From positions 1-55,016 of the forward strand of contig CANBVJ010000017.1 of the NCBI GenBank assembly GCA_947372865.1: 55,016 nucleotides of DNA. The letters run 5' to 3'. Shown here one piece after another: positions 9,896 through 19,160 of the stretch. The stretch is from Comamonadaceae bacterium. GTDB lineage: Bacteria; Pseudomonadota; Gammaproteobacteria; Burkholderiales; Burkholderiaceae_C. The notes beneath the pieces are model-generated. The model had not been told where the DNA came from and searched no databases. It was given only the letters and a program-made list of their open reading frames with translations. Every line of letters starts with the position of its first letter. The stretch's first letter is position 1. A program made the position numbers and the translations under genes.

Positions 9896-10747
9896 GTGAT
9901 CGATATTGTGCTGCTGGCCAAAGCCGCCCTGATGGGCATTGTGGAGGGCCTGACCGAGTTCTTGCCCATCTCGTCCACCGGGCATCTGATTTTGGCCGGG
10001 GCACTGCTCGGTTTTGACGACGAAAAAGCCAAGGTGTTTGACATCGCCATCCAAACCGGCGCTATTTTTGCAGTGGTGCTGGTGTACTGGGGCAAGATCA
10101 AATCCACCGTGTTGGGCTTGTCCACGCAGGCCCAGGCCCGCGCGCTGGTGCGCAATGTGCTGATTGCGTTTTTGCCTGCGGTGGTGCTGGGGCTGTTGTT
10201 TGGCAAGGCGGTCAAGGCGCATTTGTTCACGCCTGAGGTGGTGGCCAGCACCTTTATTTTGGGTGGCTTCATTATTTTGTGGGCTGAGCGGCGCCAAACG
10301 GCCGTCGAGGATGTGCAATTTGGCACCTTTGCCCGCGTGCAGACCGTGGAGCAAATGACGGCGATGGACGCCCTTAAAGTGGGGCTGGCCCAATGCTTAG
10401 CCCTGGTACCGGGCACCAGCCGCAGCGGTGCGACCATCATCGGCGGCATGTTGCTGGGCCTGTCGCGCCAGGTGGCCACCGAGTTCACCTTCTTTTTGGC
10501 TATTCCCACGCTCATTGGCGCGGGCGCCTACAGCCTGTTTAAGGAGCGCGCCTTGCTCAGTGTGGCCGACGTGCCGCTTTTTATGGTGGGGCTGGTGTTC
10601 TCTTTCATCAGCGCCTGGATGTGTGTGCGCTGGCTGCTGCGCTTTGTGTCCACCCACAGCTTTGTGGGTTTTGCCTACTACCGCATTGCCTTTGGCATTG
10701 TGGTGCTGGCCACCGCCTTTAGCGGCGCCGTGACCTGGGCGGCCTAA
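9896..10747 (+). CDS. uppP: Undecaprenyl-diphosphatase
   Basis: UppP (BacA) dephosphorylates undecaprenyl pyrophosphate to recycle the lipid carrier for peptidoglycan and polysaccharide synthesis; overproduction is known to give bacitracin resistance. The 283-residue polytopic protein has both family motifs: [15 protein letters not shown] (E17, E21, S27, H30) and PGTSRSG (R176). Translation starts at a GTG at 9896, preceded by AAGGA. Confidence 0.96.
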   Translation: MIDIVLLAKAALMGIVEGLTEFLPISSTGHLILAGALLGFDDEKAKVFDIAIQTGAIFAVVLVYWGKIKSTVLGLSTQAQARALVRNVLIAFLPAVVLGLLFGKAVKAHLFTPEVVASTFILGGFIILWAERRQTAVEDVQFGTFARVQTVEQMTAMDALKVGLAQCLALVPGTSRSGATIIGGMLLGLSRQVATEFTFFLAIPTLIGAGAYSLFKERALLSVADVPLFMVGLVFSFISAWMCVRWLLRFVSTHSFVGFAYYRIAFGIVVLATAFSGAVTWAA

Positions 10748-10771
10748 GCCGCTATTGACAGGGCAGGGCGC

Positions 10772-11575
10772 TCAGGCGCCCATATTGCGCAGTGATGCCT
10801 CAATGGCCGCTGCCGTGGCCAAGGGCTTTTCCATGGGGAAAAGGTGGCTGCCATCGAGCATCATGGTGCGGCCTTTGGTGAGCTGGTCGGTCATGGACAT
10901 GCCGACCCTGCGCATCTCCACCGACTGGCGCCCGCCGATAAAGCTCACCGGGCATTTGAGCGGGTGGCGTTTGAACAGGCGGTCCAGGTTGTCGGGAATG
11001 GTGTTGTAGATTTGGGTCTCGATTTCGCGGTCAAAGGCCAGCACGCGCTTGCCGTCTTGCTCTACGGTTCCGTGGAAGATGTAGTCGTGAAGCACTTCCT
11101 CGTTCCAGTGGGCAAACGCCTTTTTGTGGCGAAAGTGTTCAAACGCGGCCTCGGCGCTGGGCCAGCTATTGCGCCGCTTGTGGCTCACTGCACCGGGCGA
11201 CACGCTGCCCACCAGTTGTGCGCCCTTGATCATGCCAAGCGCCGTAGAGCGCCAGCCGCCCAAAATGGGCGAGTCCAGCAGCAGCACGCCGCGCGCCAGT
11301 TCCGGGTGTTTGGCTGCGGCCATCAGGCTCAAAATGCCGCCCAACGAATGCCCCACCATCCACACCGGCTGGCCCAGTTTGTCCACCTGGGTGTGGGTAA
11401 ATTCGGCCACTTGCTCCACCAAGCCGCGCCAGTTGTTGTCCACCGGGTGGCGCGGGTCGTGGCCGAGCTTTTCGATGGCCTTGACGCTAAAGCCGCGCGC
11501 GCGCAATTGTTTGAAGAGCACCCGGTAGGTGCTGGCAGGAAAGCTGTTGCCGTGAAAGAAAATGATAGGAATCAT
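10772..11575 (-). CDS. Alpha/beta hydrolase
   Basis: A 267-residue cytoplasmic alpha/beta-fold hydrolase. The HGNS loop at residues 8-11 would form the oxyanion hole, GHSLGG holds the nucleophile S77, and LDGSHLFPMEKP near residue 243 supplies the catalytic histidine. No signal peptide is seen. Substrate is unknown. It lies 13 bases downstream of the Anbu gene on the same strand, so the two may be cotranscribed. Confidence 0.88.
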   Translation of the reverse strand: MIPIIFFHGNSFPASTYRVLFKQLRARGFSVKAIEKLGHDPRHPVDNNWRGLVEQVAEFTHTQVDKLGQPVWMVGHSLGGILSLMAAAKHPELARGVLLLDSPILGGWRSTALGMIKGAQLVGSVSPGAVSHKRRNSWPSAEAAFEHFRHKKAFAHWNEEVLHDYIFHGTVEQDGKRVLAFDREIETQIYNTIPDNLDRLFKRHPLKCPVSFIGGRQSVEMRRVGMSMTDQLTKGRTMMLDGSHLFPMEKPLATAAAIEASLRNMGA

Positions 11576-11588
11576 GCGGTGGCGGGGC

Positions 11589-12416
11589 TCAGATCAGCTT
11601 TTCTTCGGGGGTGCTGATCTTTTTCAAGGGCAGGTTGCGTTGGGAATGCAGGCGCAGCGGCACCTCAGTGGGGCCGCCATTCCACATGGGGTCTTCAATG
11701 CTGTCAAAGACCTCGCGCAGTTTTTGCCCCCAACTGTTGTGCAACATTTTGAAATAGGGGTTGTTTTCGTCAATGCAGACGATTTTGTCGGTGCTAAAGC
11801 TGTTGGCCTCGTAGACCACCATGTCCAGCGGCAAGCCCACGGACAGATTGGACTTGAGGGTCGAATCCATGGACACCAGCGCGCATTTGGCCGCTTCTTC
11901 CAGGGGCGTGTGCGGGGTTATGACGCGGTCAAGCACCGGTTTGCCGTACTTGGATTCACCGATCTGAAAGTAGGGCGTCTCGGGCGTGGCTTCAATAAAG
12001 TTGCCGGCCGAATAGACCTGAAACAGGCGCATGCCCTCTCCGGCAATCTGGCCACCAAAAATAAGGGACACGTTGAATTCCATACCGGCTTGCTTGAGCG
12101 ACTCGGCGTCGCGTTGGTAAACCCGGCGAATGGCCGCGCCCAGCACGCGGGCGGCGTCAAACATGCTCTTGGCGTTCCAGATCGTGGTGCCTGGAGCTTC
12201 GCCGTTTTCCTTGAGTTGCTCGACCTGCAAAATCTCGCGCACCGACTGCGCAATGCTCAGATTGCCCGCCGACAACAACACCATAAAGCGGTCGTCGGTC
12301 TTTTCGTAGACGATCATCTTGCGAAAGGTGTTGATCTGGTCCAGACCCGCATTGGTGCGCGAGTCTGAGAGAAAAACCAGGCCGGCGTTGAGTTTGATGG
12401 CGACGCAATAAGTCAT
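11589..12416 (-). CDS. Anbu: bacterial proteasome-like N-terminal nucleophile hydrolase
   Basis: A 275-residue protein starting MTYCVAIKLNAGLVFLSDSR, the characteristic beginning of Anbu, a self-assembling HslV/proteasome-related peptidase found in many proteobacteria. Removal of Met1 would expose Thr2 as nucleophile; D18 and K33 are at the places of the proteasomal Asp17 and Lys33. In many genomes Anbu is encoded with a transglutaminase, an alpha-E protein and an ATP-grasp protein; none is adjacent here. A GATAAT on the minus strand at 12450-12455 could be its -10 box. Confidence 0.9.
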   Translation of the reverse strand: MTYCVAIKLNAGLVFLSDSRTNAGLDQINTFRKMIVYEKTDDRFMVLLSAGNLSIAQSVREILQVEQLKENGEAPGTTIWNAKSMFDAARVLGAAIRRVYQRDAESLKQAGMEFNVSLIFGGQIAGEGMRLFQVYSAGNFIEATPETPYFQIGESKYGKPVLDRVITPHTPLEEAAKCALVSMDSTLKSNLSVGLPLDMVVYEANSFSTDKIVCIDENNPYFKMLHNSWGQKLREVFDSIEDPMWNGGPTEVPLRLHSQRNLPLKKISTPEEKLI

Positions 12417-12524
12417 GGGTAACGGGTATTTTTAGAAGCAGAGCCCAGGATTATCGGTGCACCCGCGCGCGCCACCCGGTAAGTGCGTGGCTAGAATCGG
12501 GCGACCGAAGGTTGGGGCCAAAGC

Positions 12525-12542
12525 AGGCGCTTTAAAGCGCCT
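12525..12542. promoter_or_regulatory. Perfect 18-bp palindrome in the leader of the 12601 gene
   Basis: AGGCGCTTTAAAGCGCCT is a perfect palindrome between a TAGAAT -10-like box (12492-12497) and the ATG at 12601. It could be an operator or form an RNA hairpin in the leader of about 100 bases. No protein is known to me for this site. Confidence 0.4.
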
Positions 12543-12600
12543 TGATTGCCCTGGCCACTTTGCCACATACCCATCTTTTACCCCCCTACACCCTGTTTTC

Positions 12601-13053
12601 ATGTCCGAAGGCCCCTTGAACCACCCCGATGCGCAGGCTGCCACGCCCGCTGCTGCAACGCCCATGACGCCCGCTGACGCGGCATGGGGGCTGGTGGATG
12701 CGGGCGACGCTGCGGGCGGTCGGGTGCACGCCCCGGCGCCCGCCTACCAGAACCTGGCCCAGCAAATGCAGGTGTTCCTGAACCGCACCGACCTGCAGCA
12801 CGGGCGTAAAAACAAGTTTTTCCTGCAGCAGACGCTGGAGCTGCTGGTCGAACTCGACCAGCACACCGCGCGCGAAGCCCATCTGCAAACCGCCTTGCAA
12901 GACACCCAGGCGCAAATCGTGCGCCTCAAACAAAAGCTGGTTGACATGGCCGCCGATTCGGTGGACGCCGAACACGAGGCGCTGGCAATCGCCCAGGCGC
13001 GCGCACATTTGGCCGGCTTGTTGCACGACAAGCTGGTGCAAGAGTTCAAATAG
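12601..13053 (+). CDS. Unknown coiled-coil protein
   Basis: A 150-residue protein I do not recognise. An Ala/Pro-rich start (about 1-48) leads into a charged, Gln/Leu-rich region (about 55-150) with heptad-like spacing, so a long coiled coil is likely. There is no signal peptide or membrane segment. The start at 12601 is the first ATG after the TAGAAT box and palindrome. It is followed after 15 bases by a membrane protein gene, and the two probably form an operon. Confidence 0.7.
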   Translation: MSEGPLNHPDAQAATPAAATPMTPADAAWGLVDAGDAAGGRVHAPAPAYQNLAQQMQVFLNRTDLQHGRKNKFFLQQTLELLVELDQHTAREAHLQTALQDTQAQIVRLKQKLVDMAADSVDAEHEALAIAQARAHLAGLLHDKLVQEFK

Positions 13054-13068
13054 GCGACTGCCAAAGCC

Positions 13069-13635
13069 ATGTTTTTCATCGCCACCTTGTGGGCCGCCGT
13101 GCTCAATCTCTGTTTGCTGACGGCAGCCCTGGCCTGGACGCCCGCTTTTTGGATGGACGCCGCCTCTTGGCTGCAGACATTGCCTTGGCGCACCTTTGGC
13201 ACCGAGCTGGGCGCTTTGCTGCAAATGCGCCCTGCAGACGCGGGCGCCGTGTGGGCGCTGTGGTTGTGCGTGAGCGCGGTCTTGCTGTTAGGCGCATTCG
13301 CCGCCTATGCGCTGCTCAAGCTGCGTGCCCCGACTGCGATCTTGGCGCCCCTGCCCACGCCCGAAGTTGCCGCCATGTTTGGCAATTTGTCCAGCAGCTT
13401 GCAGGGTTTGCAGGGCTTTGGCGATCTGGATGCACCAGCGGCCAAGGCGACGAGTCCCGCGCCTGTCTCCCCTGCAATTTCGGTGGCCCACGCCTCCTCT
13501 GCCGTTTCTGTTTCTACGGCGCAAGACACAGCCCCTGCCGCCATCGGCGCGTCACTGCAAGAAATTGACCCCGAACTGGGCTCCAGCTACGACGCGCTGC
13601 TGCGCGAACTGGGGTCGGCGCGACTCTTGAAGTAG
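13069..13635 (+). CDS. Unknown membrane protein with two helices
   Basis: A 188-residue protein with two likely membrane helices (about 5-24 and 62-84), an Ala/Ser/Pro-rich linker (about 90-160) and a short acidic conserved-looking end, EIDPELGSSYDALLREL. I do not recognise the family. It follows the coiled-coil gene at 12601 closely and converges on mutS, whose stop lies 28 bases further. The pair could act together at the inner membrane, which is an inference from order only. Confidence 0.65.
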   Translation: MFFIATLWAAVLNLCLLTAALAWTPAFWMDAASWLQTLPWRTFGTELGALLQMRPADAGAVWALWLCVSAVLLLGAFAAYALLKLRAPTAILAPLPTPEVAAMFGNLSSSLQGLQGFGDLDAPAAKATSPAPVSPAISVAHASSAVSVSTAQDTAPAAIGASLQEIDPELGSSYDALLRELGSARLLK

Positions 13636-13662
13636 CGCTACCGCGCCCCGCGCAGGACGCAG

Positions 13663-16308
13663 CTACTTTGCCGCCAGGGCCTTGAGCTGGTAAATCGCGT
13701 CCATGGCCTCGCGCGGGCTCATGGCGTCGGGGTTCAGGGCGGCGACGGCCGCTTCCACCGCGCTGGGGGCGGCCATCGCCTCCAGGGGTGGCGCGGCAAA
13801 CAAATCCACTTGTGCGCGCGATTCGGTGGACTGGGCTTCCAGCGCGTCCAGGGTGCGCCGGGCCTGGTTGAGCACCGCCGCAGGCATGCCGGCTAGGCGC
13901 GCCACTTGCACGCCGTAGCTGCGGCTCGCGGGGCCGGGCTCAATGGCGTGCAAAAACACGATGTCGCGGCCCGATTCGGCGGCGCTTACGTGCACATTGA
14001 CCGCGCCGTGGTGGCTGGCGGGAAACTCGGTCAGCTCAAAGTAATGCGTGGCAAACAGGCAAAAGGCCTGGGTTTTGTCGTGCAACTGGGTGGCAATGGC
14101 GCTGGCCAGGGCCAGGCCGTCAAAGGTGGACGTGCCCCGGCCAATCTCGTCCATCAGCACCAGCGACTGCGGTGTGGCGCTGTGCAAAATTTGTGCGGCT
14201 TCCACCATTTCCAGCATAAAGGTGGATTGCGCATTGGCCAGATCGTCGGCGGCGCCAATGCGGGTGTGGATGGCATCAATCGGTCCCAGGCGGCAGGCGC
14301 TGGCGGGCACATAGGAGCCCACGCTGGCCAGCAGCACGATCAGCGCCACTTGGCGCATATAGGTGGATTTGCCGCCCATATTGGGGCCCGTAATCACCTG
14401 CAGGCGCTGGCGGGGCCCGAGCTGCGTGTCGTTGGCAATGAAGTTGCCGCTGCTCAGTTCGGCCAGGCGCGACTCCACCACCGGGTGGCGGCCCTGGGAT
14501 ATTTCGATGCAGGGGTGATCCACAAACTGCGGCGCGCACCAGCCCAGGGTGAGCGAGCGCTCGGCCAAGGCGCACAGCGCGTCTAGCGCCGCGAGCGCGC
14601 GCGCCAGGCGCGTGAGCGGGCTCACAAAAGCCTGCAAAGCGTCAAGCACCTGCTCAAACAGCCATTTCTCGCGGGCCAGGGCGCGCTCTTGGGCGCTCAG
14701 GGCTTTGTCCTCGAAGGCTTTGAGTTCGGGGGTGATAAAGCGCTCGGCGTTTTTCAGGGTCTGGCGGCGCCGGTAGTCGTCGGGCACTTTGCTGGCCTGG
14801 CCCTGGGACACTTCAATATAAAAGCCGTGCACCTTGTTGAACTGCACGCGCAAATTGGCAATGCCGGTGCGCGTGCGTTCACGGGTTTCCAGGTCAAGCA
14901 AAAAAGCGTCGCAATTGGTCTGGATGGCGCGCAGCTCGTCCAGATCGGCGTCAAAGCCGCTGGCAATCACACCGCCGTCGCGCACCAGCGCGGCGGGCTC
15001 GGGCGCAATGGCGCGCAGCAGCAGGGCGGCGCAATCATTAGGCGGCAGCAGATCGGTGCCAATGCGTTCCAACAAGGTGCCGGCAGCGCCCAGGCCAGTG
15101 ATTGATTCCTGGTCGGCCTGAAAACCGGCCAGCGCATGGGCCAGCGCCTCGCTGCGCGAGAGCGTCTGCACCAAACCGACCAGCTCGCGCGGGCGCACCT
15201 GGCGCAGGCTCAGGCGCGCGGTGATGCGTTCCACATCGGCGCTGCCCTTGATTTGGGTGCGCAGGGCGCTGCTCAGCGTGGTGCTATGGCGGGTGTCGGC
15301 ACGCAGCGCGGCCAAGGCTTGCAGGCGCTCTTTGGCCTGGCGGCGGTCGCGCCGGGGTTGCAGCAGCCAGTTTTTGAGCTGGCGGCTGCCCATGCCGGTC
15401 ATGCAGGTGTCGAGCAATGAGAACAGCGTGGGCGCATCTTCGCCGCGCAGGGTTTGTACGATTTCCAGGTTGCGCCGGGTGCTGGGTGGCAGGTCGATGA
15501 GTTCGCCATTGCGCTGCACTTCCAGGCCGCTGAGGTGCGCCAGCGCCCGGCCCTGCGTATGTTCGGCGTAGCCCAAGAGGGCGGCGGCGGCGGCGTGGGC
15601 CAGCGGCAGGTCTTGGGCGTTCCAACTGGCCAACGTGGCGGCTTGCAAGACTTCTTGCAGCTTGCGCTCGCCCAACGCGCTGTCAAACTGCCACTCGGGA
15701 CGCGCCGTGAGCGACAGGCCGGTGCCATGGCGCAGGCGTTTCAAGCGGTCTTCAAAGGCGTTGCTGGCGCCCGCGCTGTAAATCAGTTCGCTGGGCGAAA
15801 GCCGCCCCACCCAGTCGGCTACTTCATCGGTGGCGCATTCGCCCAAATGCACCACGCCTTGGGTGACACTGAGCCAGGCCAGGCCGCAGCGGTTGCGCGC
15901 GCCCTGGTGCACGGCCAAGAGCAGCGATTCGGATTTTTCATTCAAGAGTTCGGCGTCCGTCAGCGTGCCGGGGGTGACTACCCGCACCACCTTGCGCTCG
16001 ACCGGCCCTTTGCCGCCCACTTCGCCCACTTGCTCGCAAATCGCCACCGATTCGCCCTGGCGTATCAGTTTGGCCAAATAGCCTTCCATGGCATGAAAAG
16101 GCACGCCGGCCATGGGAATGGGCTGGCCTGCGCTCGTTCCCCTGTGGGTGAGGGTGATGTCGAGCAGGCGGGCGGCTTTTTCTGCATCGCCAAAAAACAT
16201 CTCGTAAAAGTCGCCCATGCGGTAGAACAGCAGGGTCTCGGGATAGTCCGCTTTGAGACCCAGGTACTGCTGCATCATGGGGGTGTGCGGGGAGGCGGTA
16301 TCTAGCAT
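13663..16308 (-). CDS. mutS: DNA mismatch repair protein MutS
   Basis: MutS recognises mismatches and starts methyl-independent or MutL-dependent repair. The 881-residue protein has the N-terminal mismatch-binding domain with [13 protein letters not shown] (Phe-x-Glu motif in FYEMF), the lever and clamp domains, and the C-terminal ATPase with Walker [14 protein letters not shown] and [14 protein letters not shown] chose the ATG at 16308; an in-frame GTG at 16338 would add ten residues. It faces the subtilase gene across about 150 bases. Confidence 0.96.
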   Translation of the reverse strand: MLDTASPHTPMMQQYLGLKADYPETLLFYRMGDFYEMFFGDAEKAARLLDITLTHRGTSAGQPIPMAGVPFHAMEGYLAKLIRQGESVAICEQVGEVGGKGPVERKVVRVVTPGTLTDAELLNEKSESLLLAVHQGARNRCGLAWLSVTQGVVHLGECATDEVADWVGRLSPSELIYSAGASNAFEDRLKRLRHGTGLSLTARPEWQFDSALGERKLQEVLQAATLASWNAQDLPLAHAAAAALLGYAEHTQGRALAHLSGLEVQRNGELIDLPPSTRRNLEIVQTLRGEDAPTLFSLLDTCMTGMGSRQLKNWLLQPRRDRRQAKERLQALAALRADTRHSTTLSSALRTQIKGSADVERITARLSLRQVRPRELVGLVQTLSRSEALAHALAGFQADQESITGLGAAGTLLERIGTDLLPPNDCAALLLRAIAPEPAALVRDGGVIASGFDADLDELRAIQTNCDAFLLDLETRERTRTGIANLRVQFNKVHGFYIEVSQGQASKVPDDYRRRQTLKNAERFITPELKAFEDKALSAQERALAREKWLFEQVLDALQAFVSPLTRLARALAALDALCALAERSLTLGWCAPQFVDHPCIEISQGRHPVVESRLAELSSGNFIANDTQLGPRQRLQVITGPNMGGKSTYMRQVALIVLLASVGSYVPASACRLGPIDAIHTRIGAADDLANAQSTFMLEMVEAAQILHSATPQSLVLMDEIGRGTSTFDGLALASAIATQLHDKTQAFCLFATHYFELTEFPASHHGAVNVHVSAAESGRDIVFLHAIEPGPASRSYGVQVARLAGMPAAVLNQARRTLDALEAQSTESRAQVDLFAAPPLEAMAAPSAVEAAVAALNPDAMSPREAMDAIYQLKALAAK

Positions 16309-16459
16309 CGTGGGGAGTCTAGCAATTTCAAACAGCACGTTTTGCGCGGGCCAGAGGTGATTTCAGTTACATTTTTCGCTCTCGCAAGCCTTTTCACTTG
16401 CACTTTGTGACCGGCTTCCAATTTGACGGGCTGCTTTTGCAGTTTGCGCGCTCCAAACC

Positions 16460-18451
16460 ATGCGAATTTCGAAACGCCAAGGCAGTTACAGCTGGGTTCT
16501 GGCTTGGGTATTTTTGCTGGCACTGGCTGCCGCCACGGGTATGGCCGGGGCGCAAGAGCGTACGCCGCAAAGGCTGCAGCGCCAAGACACCGAAGACCCG
16601 TCAAACGCCCGCGTCATCGTCAAATTCCGCGCAGATAGCGGCTTGCGCAAAGCATTGGCTGGGCGCGGCGGCAAGCCCCTGTTGATGGAGCCCCAACACG
16701 CGGCTGCCTTGGCGGCGCGCCTGAATATGCCTTTGTCCGATGGCCGGGTGCTGGGTGCGCACACCCAGCTCGTCAAGGGCGCGGGGATGTCGTCGGCGCA
16801 ACTGGTGTGGCGCCTGTCCAGCCAGCCGGATGTGGAATGGGCCGTGGTGGACCAGCGCCGCTACATCCGATCCGCCCCGAACGACCCCTATTTCGCCGCA
16901 GGGCAAGCGGGTGTCTCGCCCGCCGCGGGCCAGTGGTATTTGCGCGCGCCGGACGACACGCTGGTGTCTGCCATCAACGCGCTGGGAGCCTGGAATATCA
17001 GCACGGGTTTGCCCCGGGTTACGGTGGCTGTTCTGGACACGGGCGTTCGTTACGAACATCCAGACCTGGCTGGAAAACTCCATCCGGGCTACGACTTTGT
17101 CTCTGACAGCGCCACTTCCAATGACGGCACAGCGCGTGACGCCGACGCCAGTGATCCGGGGGATTTCACACGCAGCGGCGAATGCGGCCTAGGCCAGGCG
17201 GCGACGGACAGTAGCTGGCACGGAACCCAGGTGGCGGGCATTGTGGGGGCGGCTACCAATAACGGCCTGGGAATCGCCGGCACAGGGCGCGATGTGATGG
17301 TCTTGCCGGTGCGCGTTTTGGGTGCGTGTGGCGGCACCGACTCCGACATCATTGCCGCCATGCGCTGGGCCGCTGGCCTGACGAGCAATGTCGGCGGGGG
17401 CACTAGCGTGGTCAACGCCCATCCGGCCAAGGTCATTAATCTGAGCTTGGGCAGCACGGGCGTGTGCGGCCCAGCCTATATCGAAGCCATGCAAGAGATG
17501 AACAACGCCGGCGTGACGGTGGTGGTGGCTGCGGGCAATGAGGCTGGGCTGGCCACCGACTCGCCCGCCAACTGCCCCGGCGCACTGGCCGTGGCGGCAC
17601 TGCGCCATATTGGCACCAAAGTAGGTTTTTCCAGCATGGGGCCTGAGGTGGCGATATCGGCGCCCGGGGGCAACTGCGTCAACACCACTGGCGAGTGTCT
17701 GTACCCCATCGTCACCACCAGCAATGCGGGCCTGACGGGCCCAACCACCAGCACGTACACCAGCGGCGGCAGCGACGCCTCGGTGGGCACCAGCTTTTCT
17801 GCTCCGCAGGTCAGCGGCACCGTGGGGCTGATGCTGTCGCTTAACGCGAACCTGAGCCCAGCCGACATCCGCACTGCGCTGCAGACCACGGCGCGCGCTT
17901 TTCCCGTCAGCGGCGCGCAGGCGGGCGTTCTGCAGTGCCAGGCCCCCAGCGACACGGCGCAAGAGGAGTGTTATTGCACTACCAGCACCTGTGGCGCGGG
18001 CATGCTGGATGCGGCAGCTGCAGTCGCCTGGGTCAACCCGGCGCCCACGGCACGCATTGGGGTGGACACGTCTGCTTTGGTGTCGTCCAAAAGCATTTTT
18101 GTCAGCGCCGCCGCCTCTTTCGCTTCGGGAGGTCGAACCCTAGTGGGCTACCAATGGACCCTGCTCAGCGGCCAGCAATTTGCCTCTTTCTCTGGAAGTA
18201 CCACGGCGGCCACTGCCACGGTGGTGTTTCTGGGTGACACGGGATTGGTGGACGTGCAACTGCGCGTGACCGACAGCAGCGGCGCCAGCAACACCGCCAC
18301 CCAAACCCTGTCTGGGCAAACCGCTGTTGCAGCGCCGGTAGGTTCGTCTGGCGGTGGCGGCAGCGTAAGCGCCTGGTGGGTAGCCGCGCTTATGTTGGCC
18401 TGTGTCCTACTGTGGCGTCAGCGCCGGGCGGTCCGGCGCCTGGTGGATTGA
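16460..18451 (+). CDS. Secreted S8 subtilisin-like protease with GlyGly-CTERM-like tail
   Basis: A 663-residue exported serine protease. A signal peptide (about 1-31, cleavage after AGA) is followed by an inhibitor-like prosegment (about 48-135) and the S8 catalytic domain with D193 (DTGVRYEHPDL), H254 (HGTQVAGI), N360 (AAGNE) and S445 (GTSFSAP). A beta-rich domain with PKD-like features covers about 528-615. The tail has GGGGS (631-635), a hydrophobic helix and an Arg-rich end (RQRRAVRR), the GlyGly-CTERM layout processed by rhombosortase. Its TGA overlaps the ATG of the adjacent rhomboid protease gene by one base, supporting an enzyme-substrate pair. Confidence 0.9.
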   Translation: MRISKRQGSYSWVLAWVFLLALAAATGMAGAQERTPQRLQRQDTEDPSNARVIVKFRADSGLRKALAGRGGKPLLMEPQHAAALAARLNMPLSDGRVLGAHTQLVKGAGMSSAQLVWRLSSQPDVEWAVVDQRRYIRSAPNDPYFAAGQAGVSPAAGQWYLRAPDDTLVSAINALGAWNISTGLPRVTVAVLDTGVRYEHPDLAGKLHPGYDFVSDSATSNDGTARDADASDPGDFTRSGECGLGQAATDSSWHGTQVAGIVGAATNNGLGIAGTGRDVMVLPVRVLGACGGTDSDIIAAMRWAAGLTSNVGGGTSVVNAHPAKVINLSLGSTGVCGPAYIEAMQEMNNAGVTVVVAAGNEAGLATDSPANCPGALAVAALRHIGTKVGFSSMGPEVAISAPGGNCVNTTGECLYPIVTTSNAGLTGPTTSTYTSGGSDASVGTSFSAPQVSGTVGLMLSLNANLSPADIRTALQTTARAFPVSGAQAGVLQCQAPSDTAQEECYCTTSTCGAGMLDAAAAVAWVNPAPTARIGVDTSALVSSKSIFVSAAASFASGGRTLVGYQWTLLSGQQFASFSGSTTAATATVVFLGDTGLVDVQLRVTDSSGASNTATQTLSGQTAVAAPVGSSGGGGSVSAWWVAALMLACVLLWRQRRAVRRLVD

Positions 18452-19146
18452 TGTCTAAGCCGCGTGGGCTGCGGCCGCTTTGGGGTTTCTGGACGTTTCT
18501 GTCGGCTTGGACTTGGCTCATTCTGGCGTGGGCACTGCTGTCTTTGGGCCTTTGGCTCAGCCAGCGGGCTGTTGGTGCCTTGGCCCAGGCGCCGCTGCTG
18601 GCGCTGCTGGATTGGCAGCCCGGCCTGTGGCATGCCCAGCCTTGGCGCTTGTGGACGGCTGCGCTGGTGCATTGGAGTGGCGCTCACGTACTGCTCAACC
18701 TGCTGGCCTGCGCTGCGCTGATTGCCTGGGGCAACGCCGCAGCACTGGGCGGGCGGCAAACGCTGGCCTGGCTGGCTGCCTGGCCCTTGACGCAGGTGCT
18801 GCTGGCCGCGTCGCCGTCTTTGCTGCACTACGGTGGTTTGTCCGGCGTGCTGCATGCGGGCGTGGCTATTGGCGTCTGGACCTTGCTGTGCTACGGGCGG
18901 GGCGCACGCCGCAAGGTCGGGGCTTTGGTGCTGGCGGGTTTGCTGCTCAAGCTGGTGCTGGAGGTGCCGCCTCTGGCACAGGCGCTTGGGTGGGACGCTG
19001 CGCAGCAACCGCTTGCCGGCGCCCCTGGTTTTGCAGTGGCCGGATACGCCCATTTGGCCGGTACGCTGGCTGGACTGGCCTGCGCCGTGGTGTTGGACGG
19101 GGCGACGGGAAGATGGCGCGCCAGACCTGTCAGACAGGCTAGCTAG
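18451..19146 (+). CDS. rrtA: Rhombosortase-type rhomboid intramembrane serine protease
   Basis: A 231-residue polytopic protein of the rhomboid fold. It has the H..HVLLNL motif (H79, N83), the catalytic serine in GGLSGVLHAG (S131) and the second catalytic histidine in AGYAHLAG (H201). Short rhomboids of this kind, next to a GlyGly-CTERM substrate, are the rhombosortases (RrtA), which cleave the C-terminal tag during export of the substrate. The ATG overlaps the subtilase stop (TGATG), so the two are translationally coupled. It ends 14 bases before the convergent P-type ATPase. The subfamily call rests on motif, size and partner. Confidence 0.85.
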   Translation: MSKPRGLRPLWGFWTFLSAWTWLILAWALLSLGLWLSQRAVGALAQAPLLALLDWQPGLWHAQPWRLWTAALVHWSGAHVLLNLLACAALIAWGNAAALGGRQTLAWLAAWPLTQVLLAASPSLLHYGGLSGVLHAGVAIGVWTLLCYGRGARRKVGALVLAGLLLKLVLEVPPLAQALGWDAAQQPLAGAPGFAVAGYAHLAGTLAGLACAVVLDGATGRWRARPVRQAS

Positions 19147-19160
19147 GCCCAAGCTGGGAT

